Numbered from the stretch's first letter, positions 22,101 through 31,264 are shown. The stretch: DNA of 64,000 nt from Plazaster borealis (GCA_021014325.1 CM037460.1:22974044-23038043), one strand, 5' to 3'. Program-made: numbers and translations. Notes: generated by a model from the sequence alone, not told the origin.

Positions 22101-24757
22101 GGGTGTTTTTTCTTTCATCATTTTCTTGCAACTTCGATGACCAATTGAGCCTAAATTTTAACAGGCTTGTTATTTTATGCATATGTTGGGATACACCAAT
22201 TGAGAACACTGGTCTTTGACAATTACCAAACGTGTACGATGCCTTTAAAAAGCATTGCAGAAGCTAACCCAATTTCATCACAAAAGGTTCCCATCATAAA
22301 AGCTCACAAAACTGTGACCAATGTTAATGGATTTGTCCATAAGTTCCTCACAAAGAGTAACATTATAAAAGGGAGGGTATACCTTTGGTAAATTATTATA
22401 AAATTAAAGACCATAAAATTGTTTTACACTATTTCAAGTTTTAAATTGTTTTAAACTATTTCAAGTAAACTTTTCCACCGTGACCACTCCGTTATACTAT
22501 GTAAGTTATGTGCAAATCTGTAAGCATCTATATTTCAATCTCACACCTTTCTCAAGGGTCACAATTATTTCAAAATGATTTTTTAATTTTAATTATTTTA
22601 ATTTTATATTTCTATCTGTATATAATTTTTTGGGTGGACCCTTTATAAACCAATTTAGGCCTATACGCGATGCTTCACCATGTTTTGTTTGTTTGTTTGG
22701 GGGGGGGGGGTTGTGTGTGATGTGTGCGTGGTTTTTTCTTTTCTTTTATGTAGTATCATGACAGGAAGAAATAGTTTCGAGGACGATTGTCAACCCGATC
22801 AATGGCAAATCAGTATAGCAGAATCGTGGAACAGTGATCTCCATGGTGGAATGGTCAATTTTACATTCCGAATCAACAAACAACTACAAACCATACAGTG
22901 ATGTGCAGGTATACAACTTTTAAATTGTAGACTCCAAGTGAACTGGTTTAAAAGTGGAGAAAATATTGATTGAATGCGTTATCCCTTTTAACTATTTTTT
23001 GGATAACCCAATAAGTCAAGGACAGTCCGCATGATGCTGCATGAGTCACAGTCACCTTCACAACATGGGCCGTTTCAGACAAGGAAATTTACAGGGTCGC
23101 CGTATAATAAGCATGTTGTCCATTGTGTTCTCTGCTTATTACAAGGTCAAAACCCTTTCCCCGTTTCTTTGTCAAAAACAACCAAACCTTTTGATTTCAT
23201 CTGACCATCTGACCCGGACTCAGTCGCTCTTCAAAACGTGGCAAAGTGGACGACCAAGTGTTTTTATCCCTTTCTGAAAAGATTAGTGCCCAAAGAACTT
23301 AAAAATTGTTCGGAAACCCCGGTGGCAATTAGTCTTTAAAGAAAGCTATAGAATTACTTTCTTCTTTGGAACACAATGATATTGCAGTTTATACTAATCT
23401 GCCCTTCATAATTATTGGCTTGTCTATTCATAAAGATAGGCCTACCGAAACTTTTGACCTGAATATTGGCCTACCGGTACTTGTGAACGGAACCTATACC
23501 TTCTGAGCTGAATTAACATACTTGTGACCGGAACATTCTTCAGAACTTGTGATTATCTTAGATCATAATGGCCGAACGCCTAAACCCATGCCATTGCCAC
23601 CTTTACCCCGTGGCAGATAGACCTATATGAATCAAACTCACGTTGTAAAAAAAATGGAATCAGACTTGTCCCCCTTTCAACCTCGTTTTGGCCACATTCA
23701 GCTGCTAAAGCAACAACAACAAATCAAAATGGCTGCCGACACCGTAACAAAGGTAACGCTGACCTAGTTTCGCAGTGTTGCTATAACAGATTTGCTACCG
23801 GTAAGGGAAAATTTTGTGCAATGCACTGATACGTGTTTTATTTCATTGATTGATTGATTAATTTGGTTTATTGCTATAATATATAAACAAATATATAAAC
23901 AAGTATACAATATAAATTGCCTTGGCACGCTTTGCTAAAGAAATAAATTTCTAATTATAATAATTAACACGATCAGTGCCGGTAGGCCTATAACTAACAT
24001 ATCTTGTTGAGAAAACATAAGCCTATAATTTCCCCTGCATATAGGTTTTGCCTGGAAAGATTCTTGCAAACCCCAAACACGTCTTCTTCAATGAGCAAGG
24101 GAGAGTAAGCAAGCAGAACAGTTCAAATATATTCATATTTTAAGGCAAACAATACAGTTGATTAATTTCTTTAGAGTTGAATTGAACTTACATCTTAACG
24201 AATTATTAACATATTTTGAAGTCGTAACATCAAATGATATTTACTTAAATTGATTTTCAGTTCTCTTTAAGTCTTTTTTTAAAATTGAATTTGACCAAAT
24301 TAAAAACAAATAAATAATATAAATTTACAAAATAAAAAAAGCACAAAGAATGGTGTGATTTTTAACAATTAATTTGTAACGTTTTGTTTCGTTTTAATCT
24401 CAAAATAATATACACTTCTTTCAACAACAAAAAATGAACAAAAAGGTACATGACACAAACTAATCAAGTTCCTGAGGACGTTAATAACAATATGCGTCAT
24501 CAAGTGTCACCAATTTAACGATTAACTCATAAAATGTCTTGCTTTTTGTCTAATAAATGCGAATGAAAATATAATTGTGTGTTTTTTTAACAGCAATATT
24601 GCTTAACACCGTAATGCGCTGCTATGTTTACTTTGAAGCTATGTGCTTATCAAGAACAACAAAGTTTTTTGAAAAGTTCTGGCTTTTAAAACTCACCTTG
24701 TCCAAAAGCACCCGTTGCCAGAAATACCACCAAACCTATTACGGCAAGACGTTCCAT
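852..24757 (-). CDS. Secreted EGF-CUB-HYR (hyalin-like) protein, 3' end outside window
   Basis: Fourteen exons can be joined with GT-AG borders: signal peptide 24697-24757, EGF 18028-18150, CUB 16921-17301, and HYR exons at 15130, 12594, 11708, 8618, 8179, 7172, 4448, 3569, 2656, 1765 and 852 (left ends). Every internal exon is phase 1-1, so exons can be gained or lost without breaking the frame. About 3313 nt (about 1104 codons) are visible, with no stop. HYR domains are Ig-like-fold modules of adhesion and extracellular-matrix proteins and are the main repeat of hyalin in the echinoderm hyaline layer. A secreted matrix or adhesion role is inferred. No TM segment or C-terminus is visible. 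The introns are loaded with mobile elements. Exon joins are my reading of splice sites, not transcript data. Confidence 0.85.
1765..2013 (-). CDS. HYR exon 10
   Basis: 249 nt, 83 codons, phase 1-1. Same domain type as its array neighbours. It differs from exon 11 by small changes such as PVVTC for PEVTC and GRNTV for GSNTV, and ends with NECSFTINIVQG. It pairs with the exon at 3569-3817 as members of the 1804-bp repeat. Confidence 0.85.
2656..2904 (-). CDS. HYR exon 9
   Basis: 249 nt, 83 codons, phase 1-1. Nearly identical to exon 11; one visible change is AGSQATWQ in place of AGRQVTWQ. Confidence 0.85.
3569..3817 (-). CDS. HYR exon 8
   Basis: 249 nt, 83 codons, phase 1-1. The closest relative is exon 10 (1765-2013). 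The upstream intron lacks the short ACTTTGCCTG block present in the other units, a small unit-specific deletion. Confidence 0.85.
4448..4696 (-). CDS. HYR exon 7
   Basis: 249 nt, 83 codons, phase 1-1. Array-type domain with AFNVAGRQATWQ. It is the first array unit after the LINE interruption when read in the direction of transcription. Confidence 0.85.
5078..6900 (+). mobile_element. Jockey-superfamily (CR1/L2-like) LINE, 5'-truncated, frame-broken
   Basis: Plus-strand pieces of one reverse transcriptase lie in order. 5355-5861 has the NYRPIANLFFLSK block and the LLDYSSAFNTIDH palm motif. 5890-6201 has MGPLCFTLY and the catalytic YADDTQ. 6445-6804 has the C-terminal tail. Stops or frameshifts lie near 5276, 5861-5890 and 6201, so it is dead. 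The 3' end has TGTAATGCGATTTATAAGAA and (ATT)n. It interrupts a HYR intron: array sequence stops near 5075 and resumes at about 6901. The clade assignment is by motif recognition only. Confidence 0.85.
7172..7420 (-). CDS. HYR exon 6
   Basis: 249 nt, 83 codons, phase 1-1. Array-type domain (DRIPPVVTCPQD, GSYFLVSNTNDPND). Its downstream intron holds a second-type HYR stump (about 6945-7015) and then the LINE. Confidence 0.85.
8179..8427 (-). CDS. HYR exon 5, the only intact second-type HYR
   Basis: 249 nt, 83 codons, phase 1-1. It is diverged from the array type: PPVVSCPADIVFEVPFGSSG at the start and SYLLESSTNNPND in the middle. It is the only complete copy of the exon whose stumps recur in the array. 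The donor at 8178-8177 reads GAG|GTTGGT, weak compared with the GTAA donors of the other exons. It is supported by the open frame, phase and length. Confidence 0.8.
8618..8866 (-). CDS. HYR exon 4
   Basis: 249 nt, 83 codons, phase 1-1. Array-type domain, the first of that type in transcription order. Donor GTATTA. With the exon at 8179-8427 it may represent the ancestral two-exon unit from which the array grew. Confidence 0.85.
9344..9445 (-). pseudogene. Decayed partial HYR exon
   Basis: The minus strand reads NDNSGSFFLESGTN, then a short deletion, then VGRSAVTYTYR, matching the middle of the HYR exons. Both domain ends and both Cys are missing and there are no splice sites. It follows another copy of the array flank (about 9230-9310), so it is probably a dead array unit. 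Confidence 0.7.
9490..9560 (-). mobile_element. SINE fragment
   Basis: A short piece (CCTGTACACAACAAGGGTGC, then CCAGAAACACTGGGG) resembles the SINE-related segments near 15735 and 42950. Too short for more detail. Confidence 0.4.
9663..10731 (+). mobile_element. LINE ORF1-type relic (coiled coil plus RRM-like)
   Basis: Read across frameshifts, the plus strand gives a leucine-rich coiled-coil region, then LEQYSRRNCLLLHGV, a VDQIEVLDRTHRID block, LRPIIVKFISYWTRSAVF and KGSGLLITENLTRRRN, ending in WTQDGRIVLL. That order is the ORF1 RNA-binding protein of L1/Tx1-like LINEs. There are stops near 9948, 10172 and 10617 and frame changes. No ORF2 is recognisable downstream to 11690. It lies in a HYR intron, antisense to the host gene. 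Confidence 0.7.
10740..11690. other. Intron sequence, nothing further recognised
   Basis: T-rich sequence after the ORF1 relic; no RT motifs and no HYR similarity seen. It may include the ORF1-ORF2 spacer of the same LINE. Confidence 0.5.
11708..11968 (-). CDS. HYR exon 3
   Basis: 261 nt, 87 codons, phase 1-1, with acceptor TCCTTAG and donor GTAAGT. A diverged HYR domain (DVDPPIISDCPSPITV, LPVTWVPPTVTDNSG, ATVVYIYGDNAG, AECRIDVTVV). It is outside the recent array, so it is an older domain. Confidence 0.85.
12191..12566 (+). mobile_element. TTAA-type MITE, family 1, copy 1
   Basis: Family 1 is ~360-380 bp. It has imperfect inverted ends (TTAAAGGTATCGTACACGTT at one end, AAACGTGTTCAGTGCCTTTAA-like at the other) and an internal CTTGCAAGAAG hairpin. 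It has no coding capacity. Most copies begin and end in TTAA, which suits a piggyBac- or Kolobok-mobilised element. This copy's right end reads CTTCAA. Confidence 0.8.
12594..12845 (-). CDS. HYR exon 2
   Basis: 252 nt, 84 codons, phase 1-1, with acceptor TTACAG and donor GTAAGC. A domain intermediate between the old and array types (DVEAPVVTCSEDLSFEVPFG, YNLPTVTDNSGRYFLVSST, NIVTYTYRDNANN). Confidence 0.85.
12860..14465. other. Intron without recognised elements
   Basis: AT-rich sequence with no HYR similarity and no inverted repeat I can define. A run of G lies near 14219-14229. Confidence 0.5.
14472..15015 (-). mobile_element. tRNA-derived SINE interrupted by a small MITE
   Basis: The minus strand starts with a tRNA-like head (AAGAACACCGGACTCAAGC, then TTTCTGATCAGCAGA) and ends with a tail containing GAGCGCTTTGATAGGCCC. 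A second full copy lies at 27606-28025. About 168 bp at 14783-14950, with inverted ends TTAGCCAG/CTGGCTAA, interrupts it between two TTAAGGAC blocks. Confidence 0.7.
15130..15372 (-). CDS. HYR exon 1
   Basis: 243 nt, 81 codons, phase 1-1, with acceptor GATTGCAG and donor GTAAGT. The most diverged HYR (DNSPPVVTGCPTDLIL, DTVTWIPPQATD, RYTFTDSLGQSSTCVFSV). It directly follows the CUB exon in transcription order. Confidence 0.85.
15585..15706. mobile_element. Short palindromic MITE
   Basis: It begins TTGATTTCACAAAACATTAA and ends TACCTTTTGTGAAATGGAG, inverted arms of a common type in marine invertebrate DNA. It contains no gene. Confidence 0.5.
15940..16640. repeat. Inverted pair of SINE-like segments around a MITE
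   Basis: 15960-16080 and 16490-16625 are inverted copies sharing GTACACACAGGACC, CTCAATGCCCCACCCAAAGG and TCAGAATTCAAACCCACATC. Between them sits the family 2 MITE at 16094-16469. Confidence 0.7.
16094..16469 (+). mobile_element. TTAA-type MITE, family 2, copy 1
   Basis: Family 2 is ~365-375 bp with ends TTAAAGGAACATTACAGAA and TTCTGTAACGTTCCTTTAA-like, and internal conserved GAGATCGATCG and ATAAAACGCTCATGAGCG blocks. It is non-coding. It shares only the terminal TTAAAGG with family 1. Confidence 0.8.
16652..16843. mobile_element. GGGCCCAATTTCATAG-type MITE
   Basis: Near-perfect inverted ends GGGCCCAATTTCATAGAGCT and AGCTCTATGAAATTGGGCCC, with inner GCTTAAGCA arms. Relatives lie at 18901-19031 and 43032-43313. 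Confidence 0.8.
16921..17301 (-). CDS. CUB-domain exon
   Basis: 381 nt, 127 codons, phase 1-1, with acceptor ACTTGCAG and donor GTAAGT. Features in order: TCYGSDCTTGVFKS start with two Cys, a YPNNYPNRY motif (the CUB P-x-x-Y-P pattern), LIYVPRANGFTFTF, DELYVGSG, and QQGFQVRWAAG as the last strand. Only the N-terminal pair of Cys is present, so the usual second disulphide is absent. CUB domains are found in extracellular proteins. Confidence 0.85.
18028..18150 (-). CDS. EGF-like domain exon
   Basis: 123 nt, 41 codons, phase 1-1, with acceptor TCATTGCAG and donor GTGAGT. It reads DACNPNPCSGTDICHV, then RYVCQCSLPNRSGFDC, with six Cys in EGF spacing. A short exon between the signal peptide and CUB exons. 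Confidence 0.85.
18490..18639. mobile_element. Inverted-repeat MITE, ends TTGCACAACGCGGAACGCAC
   Basis: Arms of about 50 bp (18490-18541 and 18588-18639) are inverted copies containing ACGTTCG and GCGCCCTTCCA. It abuts the next element at 18642, so the two inserted side by side or one targeted the other. Confidence 0.75.
18642..18862. mobile_element. TA-flanked MITE, ends AGCCTTTTTGAGGTATGGC
   Basis: Inverted ends of ~22 bp flanked by TA on each side (18640-18641 and 18863-18864). A shorter relative lies at 48041-48164. TA target duplications suit Tc1/mariner-type mobilisation. Confidence 0.75.
18901..19031. mobile_element. GGGCCCAATTTCA-type MITE
   Basis: Inverted ends with a GTAAGC/GCTTAC inner arm; a shorter relative of 16652-16843. 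Confidence 0.7.
19176..19236. repeat. Hairpin
   Basis: The arms GGCCTGGTTCTTGATAATTT and its reverse complement are separated by a short loop. Confidence 0.7.
19712..19947. mobile_element. TA-flanked palindromic MITE
   Basis: Inverted ends AGACACAATCGG with TA on both sides. Inner arms include GTGGGTATAGG/ATACCCAC and CAATGTAAACAAACCA. Nearly the whole 236 bp folds back on itself. Confidence 0.7.
19950..21880. other. Intron 1, no recognised gene or element
   Basis: No domain or inverted repeat seen in either strand; short ORFs here look like chance. Confidence 0.5.
21883..22248 (+). mobile_element. TTAA-type MITE, family 1, copy 2
   Basis: The left end is degraded (GTGTGACCGTTTGGCAATG); the right end GTACGATGCCTTTAA is intact. 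Confidence 0.75.
22250..24690. other. Intron 1, no recognised gene
   Basis: AT-rich sequence; poly-G near 22700. Nothing further supported. Confidence 0.5.
24697..24757 (-). CDS. First coding exon: signal peptide
   Basis: ATG at 24757-24755 has A at -3 and G at +4, a strong start context. Twenty codons encode MERLAVIG, then LVVFLATGAFGQ, a typical secretory signal with a small-residue cleavage region. The exon ends CAAG|GTGAGT in phase 1, which joins to the EGF exon as a GAT codon. No TATA box is evident upstream. Confidence 0.85.
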
Positions 24758-25325
24758 GATCGGAACAAGTGCCCCGCCCGGATTGTGCGAAAGAACCAGC
24801 ACGAAACTCCCGTCTAATACAGCGAGGGGGAGCTGTAGGACCTATACTGTGTGTAAAAACAATGTACTTTCTAAAATCGATACTCAACCAGAGGTGGCGA
24901 GAAACGACTATGGTTCAATGTGTCCAAGCCAAGCCCTTTTTACTACACACTTTCCGGCGTCTCACTTTTTCACCCAACCTCATCGTACAACTAATAAAAA
25001 AGTTCCACATTGTGAACAATCTATGAGACACGCCCCACTGCCTTTCGCGAATAGCCTTTTTTTTGTCCTGGTCAAGGTTTCAGTCAGTTTTTGTATTTTG
25101 TTGTGAGTTACTCTATCAGGACAGGCCTTTTGCCACCAACGAGGTTATATATTTTGCACTGTGCAGGGGTTGACTGCGGCAACTATAGGTGTTTCGTCAA
25201 GGCCTCGCAAAGTTGACCCGTTTTCCAGGACGAACAAAAATATTATTTGGCATCGACAGCAAAATGCAGTAGCATTAAAGAGCAGTCGGGTGCTGACATT
25301 CCGTCTAATTGCGACTTACTTCACG

Positions 25326-25351
25326 CATAGAGCAAGGTCCTTGCTCTATGC
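25326..25351. repeat. Short perfect palindrome
   Basis: CATAGAGCAAGG followed by CCTTGCTCTATG. A similar small hairpin (AGAGAAAGGAC) is seen near 58945. Confidence 0.7.
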
Positions 25352-25447
25352 TTCACGCATGCTCTTTTTTCTTCATTCGAACGTGTCTAGTCGATCGACT
25401 TTAGTTAAAATAGTTAGTCCATGTATTTTGTTTAGTGTAAGATGTGA

Positions 25448-25813
25448 TTAAAGGCACTGATCACGTTTGGTAATGGTCAAAGACCAGTGTTCTCATTTGG
25501 TGTAGCCCAACATTATGCATAAAATAACAAGCCTGTGAAAATTTGGGCTCAATTGGTCATCGAAGTTGCAAGAAAAGGATGAAAGAAAAAACACCCTTGT
25601 TGTACAAATTTGTGTGCTTTCAGATAGGAATAACAACTTCGTGCAAGAAGTTTTTATTATTTTAGTGAGAAATTACCTCTTTCTCAAAAACTACATTACT
25701 TCAGAGGGAGTCTTTCCTAATGTTTTATATACTATCAACAGCTCTCCGTTGCTTGTTACCAAGTATGCTAATATTTGTTTCGAGTCATTACCAAACGTGT
25801 ACGATACCTTTAA
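25448..25813 (-). mobile_element. TTAA-type MITE, family 1, copy 3 (inverted)
   Basis: Opposite orientation to most other copies; both TTAA ends are intact. Confidence 0.8.
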
Positions 25814-26734
25814 CGTAAACGTTAATGAAACAAATGGTTAGGCTCTCATTTTGAAATTTGATAATCCATCTTTATTGCAACTATTAATTAATTATCTCAC
25901 TGCGTAATGAATGATTGTCATATTGAACAAAACCTATCGTTAAACTACTCAATTGTGACGTAACATGCAAATTTGACAAGAGAAACAGTACATCGGGGGT
26001 AATTGGTCGACTTAGAATAGCTAGTCAAACCATGCAGCGTTCGGCTGACATCTAGATCGACTGTGGTTATGTCTAGTCGACTCTGTCACCCACCCAAACT
26101 TGATCAAAAGTTCAATTTATCCAATGCTGATGTATAACCTTTTTAGTTTCGCAATTACAAAAGCCTTCAGAACTGACAAAATTATCTGAGTTTTATTGAA
26201 ATACGCTGAGAACTTTCCATATTCGATGAAGGGAAGATTCTTCAACCAACTGAAGGACGGTGTTTTTGTTGAAGAAACTAGACATTTTAGGATGGGGCAC
26301 TCCACACAGTCAAATAACACAGTACGTCACGACTGCCAAGTTATTGTCACGTAAGATTAATAGCCCGATATATAGGCCTGTGTTTTAAAAAATTTGTAAA
26401 TTTCCAGGAGACCAAGTACTGGGCCAAATTAATGCTGTGGTTCTGTTTACCGTAAAGCGAAAAAGGGATGCTTACGGCAACAGAAAAATCCACGCTTAAC
26501 GTTTCAAATAGTAAGGAATTATTGATTTTCATGCGCGTACTTGACATTACTATATTATTCTTCTCTGACACAGCTAGCACGGACATTCCGGACGAACCTT
26601 GTAAGCGGAGATGATAACCACACTCACTCCCGGGTCCGAATTGTCCCATGGGGCCTGATCCATTTTTGGGTCAGTATGACCCAAAATCAGTGCAAAATGA
26701 CCCAGAAATTTGTCAAACTGACGCAGAATCTAAG

Positions 26735-27097
26735 TTATAGGAACATTACAGAATTGGTTTTTGCTAACAAAACAGTTAAGCACTTTATGTAATCCACCAT
26801 ATACATAAACTGACAAACCTGTAGAAGTTTGAGATCGATCGGCCATCTGGGTCACGAGAAAATAGTGAAAAACCGATTACACATTTGCATGTGTTATACA
26901 ATGCATGAATAAAACGCTCATGAGCGATAAACTCCAATCGGAAATTAGTTTTATTTATTTCTCATCAAATATGGCATTTCAGACAAAAATATTTCTAGGG
27001 ATGTTTTCTATTATCATCATCATTAGACCGTGTAAGTTTTATGTAAATCTGTGATGTTAATTTTTTTTTAATTACCAGTTCTGTAACGTTCCTTTAA
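26735..27097 (+). mobile_element. TTAA-type MITE, family 2, copy 2
   Basis: The left end has mutated to TTATAGG; the right end CGTTCCTTTAA is intact. Confidence 0.8.
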
Positions 27098-27605
27098 CAA
27101 TTCTTTCTCCGAGATAAATTCCAGTGTGGCACGTATCGAATGAGACTTAAGTCAGTCCCAAACACAAGCCTATATTAGTAATTCAGTATTGGAGAAAAAA
27201 AGGTTTTAAAAAAACTAATAGTGTGGTGTATTTCTATGTGTTTTGATGGTCTTTATCTTGCATGTAAAGTTACACCTCCAACATTGTATATCACTACTTT
27301 AAAGTTTCCTGTCACAGAGGTGTGGCAGGCGTAATTGATAGGTTAATAGGGTTTGGTCTGCCTTTTCTCAATGATTTCTTTAGCTAATTGTGTTGCTAAC
27401 CACATAAACTGTCGGCAAAAGATAACATTAACAAGACATTCATTCGCTACAAGCTCATTGAACCATAGAGCAAGGATCAAAGTCCATGCCTGGGCACAAG
27501 CGGTGACTTACTCACACAGAGATAGGATTTTGTGCATGTACAATCGGATTTCTTTTTTACCACCCCTCCTGACCAAATTGACGACCCCTACTGATTGACA
27601 CCCCT

Positions 27606-28025
27606 TCTAGAACTTAATAGTGCCTTCTTATATAGCGCACATATCCGTCACTCAGTGACGCTCAAGGCGCTTTAACGTTCATTATTTTCCTGCAAGGTAT
27701 TGTGGAGCTACGTTTTTGAAGTATGAGACCAAGTCCTTTACATAGCACCATGTAATGGTTTACAAGGTGCTGTGGCGCAATATGCTGCCGATCAAACCAG
27801 GAACACCGGGGCGAACCCCTTCTCTTTTCGATAAGTGCACTGGGTTCTTTTACGTGCATTACACAACACACGGGACCTACGGCTTAACGTCCCATCCGAA
27901 GGACGAAGCATGTGGTTAAGTGTCTTGCTTAAGGACACAAGTGTCACGACTGGGATTCGAACCCACACTCTGCTGATCAGAAATACCAGAGCTTGAGTTC
28001 GGTGTTCTTATCCGGTGTTCTTATC
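27606..28025 (-). mobile_element. tRNA-derived SINE, full length
   Basis: The minus strand runs from a tRNA-like head through a B-box-like GGGTTCGAATCCCAG, the conserved CACTTGTGTCCTTAAGCAAG block, CACTTATCGAAAAGAGAAGG and a tail ending GCGCTATATAAGAAGG. Not a functional tRNA. Confidence 0.75.
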
Positions 28026-28432
28026 TTATTACACTTGCGTAATGGTGGTACACTGTAGGATATCATGGAGTATCACGGGGTTGGGATCTACCATTTTGTA
28101 ATGGTTAGGTTTTCTTGATATGTGCCACAACTGTTCGGTAATGGGCCTCGTTTGAGGGTTTTAAAACCGCACAGCGCACGGTAGACGACCTTTTTCATGG
28201 GTAAATAATGTACACGCTGTTGAGAGGTTCATTTCATGTAGATGAAGAAACATATTAAATGACTCATGCGTGACTTATGTGATCGATAAAAGTAAAATAC
28301 ACGTTAAAGGACGAGGAAAACAATAGTCTCGAAAACACGAAAATAGTTTCCCAATGTTTTGAAAGGATATATCTGATGTTTCTGAACACTATACCGGTAC
28401 ACCTCGGAACTGGTTGATTACTTTTAAACCAC

Positions 28433-28977
28433 ACTGCAAAAACTGGGGTGTTAAAATTGACACCATGTGTGTTGTCACATAGCCCTTTTCACACTGTGTC
28501 TCTTATCCCCGTGGAATACAGCCCTGGGGAGGCCCCAGGAGTTCATTTACCCCACGGTTACCCCGGCGCACTTTGTCCCCGCCTAGGTCCCTATTCTACG
28601 GGGTTCCGGTTGCACATTTCAAGAATACCCCAGGGTTTTACCGCTTACCCCTACTCCAGAGCAGGGGGGTGGCTATTCCCCGGGGTATGCCCATTTGCTG
28701 GGGCAGATCAGGGGTAAAGCGATCCAAGTGTGAAAGGGCAGGTCTATATTCCCTGGGGTTGCCCCGGGGAATAGAGTAGTGTGAAAGGGGCTATAGATAC
28801 CTATAAGAGAGAATCAAACTTAACATCGTATGTGTTAAAATAACACCAATGTAATTCTGTTGGCAGAAATTAGTGTTATTTTAACACCTTATGGTGTAAT
28901 ATTTTGATTCTTTTTTCGTTATCTATTATGTGACAACACCCATGGTGTCAATTTTAACACCCCAGATTTTGCAGTGT
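28433..28977. mobile_element. Nested MITEs: outer CACTGCAAAA-type
   Basis: The outer ends ACACTGCAAAAACTGGGGTG and its inverted partner TGTTAAAATTGACACC-containing arm are intact. Removing 28480-28795 rejoins the outer left arm at GTTGTCACATA, matching the reverse complement of the right arm. Confidence 0.75.
28481..28792. mobile_element. Inner MITE, ends AGCCCTTTTCACACT
   Basis: Ends AGCCCTTTTCACACT and AGTGTGAAAGGGGCT, flanked by TA on both sides. The interior is rich in CCCCGGGG palindromes. It is inserted in the outer MITE. Confidence 0.75.
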
Positions 28978-29184
28978 ATGGAACGAAGGTGTCTTCACCA
29001 ATAAATGTATTACGTGAAGAAACTGAGATCTTCAGTGTTATGTCAGTTTAAAAAAAACCTTATGTCGCAAATGTTCTTGTTTAAAAAAAGCATGGGTTGA
29101 TTGATAGTTAACTTGTTGTTTCAATCATCCGGGGAAATTTCCCTTAGAAATACCGTCATTGTCACAATTGAAATGGACCTGGGG

Positions 29185-29340
29185 TCGATTTCACAAAACT
29201 CTTCCTAACTTAGGACTAGTCCTATAGGCAATGCTGAGAGATAGGACTACTCTTAAGTTAGGACCAGTACTTAAGACTAGTCCTATCTCTTAGCATTGCC
29301 TAGGACTAGTCCTAAGTTAGGAAGAGTTTTGTGAAATCAT
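29185..29340. mobile_element. Palindromic MITE with GGACTAGTCCTA arms
   Basis: The inverted ends TGATTTCACAAAACTCTTCC-like fold over repeated GGACTAGTCC motifs. A common MITE type in marine invertebrates. Confidence 0.75.
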
Positions 29341-29391
29341 TTATCTTATCATTGATATCCGTTAATATTTATCTAAGCATTAATGTAAATC

Positions 29392-29492
29392 AATGGACCT
29401 TATGCATTGACGTCATCATGCCGCTATCTTTGATGTAAAACGGTATAAAGTATGGCACTTTACTCAAATGACGTCATGTGCACAAGGTCTGT
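29392..29492. mobile_element. MITE with GACGTCA-containing ends
   Basis: Ends GACCTTATGCATTGACGTCA and TGACGTCATGTGCACAAGGTC. A longer relative lies at 40383-40559. Confidence 0.65.
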
Positions 29493-29679
29493 AATGACAG
29501 TAGGAGTGTGCAAAATATATAATCGGACTAAACGCAAACCGGATTTTTCTCTCTCGGGTCTTTAGAATGTACTCAAATGACGTCATGTGCACAAGGTCTG
29601 TAATGACAGTAGGAGTGTGCAAACTATATAATCGGACTAAACGCAAACCGGATTTCTCTCTCTCGGGTCTTTAGAATGT
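29462..29679. repeat. Two tandem copies of a 109-bp unit
   Basis: 29462-29570 and 29571-29679 are nearly identical (ACTCAAATGACGTCATGTGC to GGGTCTTTAGAATG). The unit includes the right end of the adjoining MITE plus flank. Confidence 0.9.
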
Positions 29680-29798
29680 TTACATGTTGTTTTTGGTGTA
29701 TTTATTGAAGGGATGAAAATTAGGTAACAAAAACCAATGGTGTAATTTAATTGCAACAAAAAAATAAAACAATTGCAAAAGGCTGCGACTGTCCTATG

Positions 29799-30175
29799 TT
29801 AAAGGTATCGTACACGTTTGGTAATTACTCAAAATATATATTAGCATAAAAAACTGACTTGGTAACGAGCAACGGAGAGCTGTTGATAGTATAAAACATT
29901 GTGAGAAACGACTCCCTCTGAAGTAACGTAGTTTTTGAGACAGAGGTAATTTCTCACTAAAATAATAAAAACTTCTTGCAATAAGTTTTTATTCCTACAT
30001 CTGAAAGCACACAAATTTGTACAACAAGGGTGTTTTTTCTTTCATCATTTTCTTGCAACTTCGATGACCAATTGAGCCCAAATTTTCACAGGCTTGTTAT
30101 TTTATGCATATGTTGGGATACACCAAGTGAGAACACTGGTCTTTGACAATTTCCAAACGTGTTCAGTGCCTTTAA
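29799..30175 (+). mobile_element. TTAA-type MITE, family 1, copy 4
   Basis: Both TTAA ends are intact; only ~60 bp separates it from a family 2 copy. Confidence 0.85.
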
Positions 30176-30236
30176 GTACAACATACAAAATGTCTGTAAT
30201 AAAGCGGTACCTATTTGTCCACAAATCTCAAATACA

Positions 30237-30611
30237 TTAAAGGAACGTTACAGAACTGGTAATTAAAATTTTCTTTAAGATCACAGATTTACATAAAACT
30301 TACACGGTCTAATGATGATGATAGTAGAAAACATCCCTAGAAATATTTCTGTCTGAAATGCCATATTTGATGAGAAATAAAGAAAACTAATTTCCGATTG
30401 GAGTTTATCGCTCATGAGCGTTTTATTCATGCATTGTATAACACATGCAAATGTGTAATCGGTTTTTCACTATTTTCTCGTGACCCAGATGGCCGATCGA
30501 TCTCAAACTTCTACAGGTTTGTCAGTTTATGTATATGGTGGATTATATAAAGTGCTTACACTGCCAGCAACTGTTTTGTTAGCAAAAACCAATTCTGTAA
30601 TGTTCCTTTAA
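30237..30611 (-). mobile_element. TTAA-type MITE, family 2, copy 3 (inverted)
   Basis: Both TTAA ends are intact; opposite orientation to the other two family 2 copies. Confidence 0.85.
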
Positions 30612-30725
30612 CTAGTAACCAAAATAAGCCATGGCCCAGGTATTTACTTGTTTTACGGCACTTATTTTTCATTTAAACCGAGATTCATATCTCGCTTGTC
30701 ATGCTGGTTTGAACACTGTGCTATA

Positions 30726-31264
30726 TGCAGGCTTCAACAGAATTATGGGTTCACATAAAAGTATATGCAGTTCTGTGTTGGCCGTGTAACATCTAATTTA
30801 ATGACCTCCATCCACGCTTCAACGAGATAGTACAAGCCTACGAATATTTTACCGGCTTCACAAATCCATTTATTTTTTGGGGGTACTTCACAACTCTTGT
30901 ATAGCCTATACCAAAGTAACCTGCAGGTATGCGTATTTAATCACACATGACCTTTTTTTGTGTGTCAGAGCATGGTCAGAGACCCTGTCACCCACCATTC
31001 TCCTCATAATAAGGTAACAAATTTGCAAATGAATAGCAAATGAATCGAATTGTTTGTGGTAGAAAAAGGGACCCAGCATGCAGGCTTGTACAGAATTATG
31101 GATTCACATAAGAGTATGCAGTTCTGTGTTGACCGTGTACGGCATTACATGCAATTTTAATGACCTCCACGCTTCAGCGAGATAGTTAGACCATGGTTAT
31201 ACAAGCCTACGAATATTTTACCGGCTTCACAAATCCATTTATTTGTTGGGGGGTACTTCACAAC
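30726..31264. repeat. Direct repeat of ~180 bp, spaced ~355 bp
   Basis: 30726-30897 and 31078-31264 share TGCAGTTCTGTGTTG, GAATATTTTACCGGCTTCAC and a GGGGGTACTTCACAACTC end. Confidence 0.8.
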
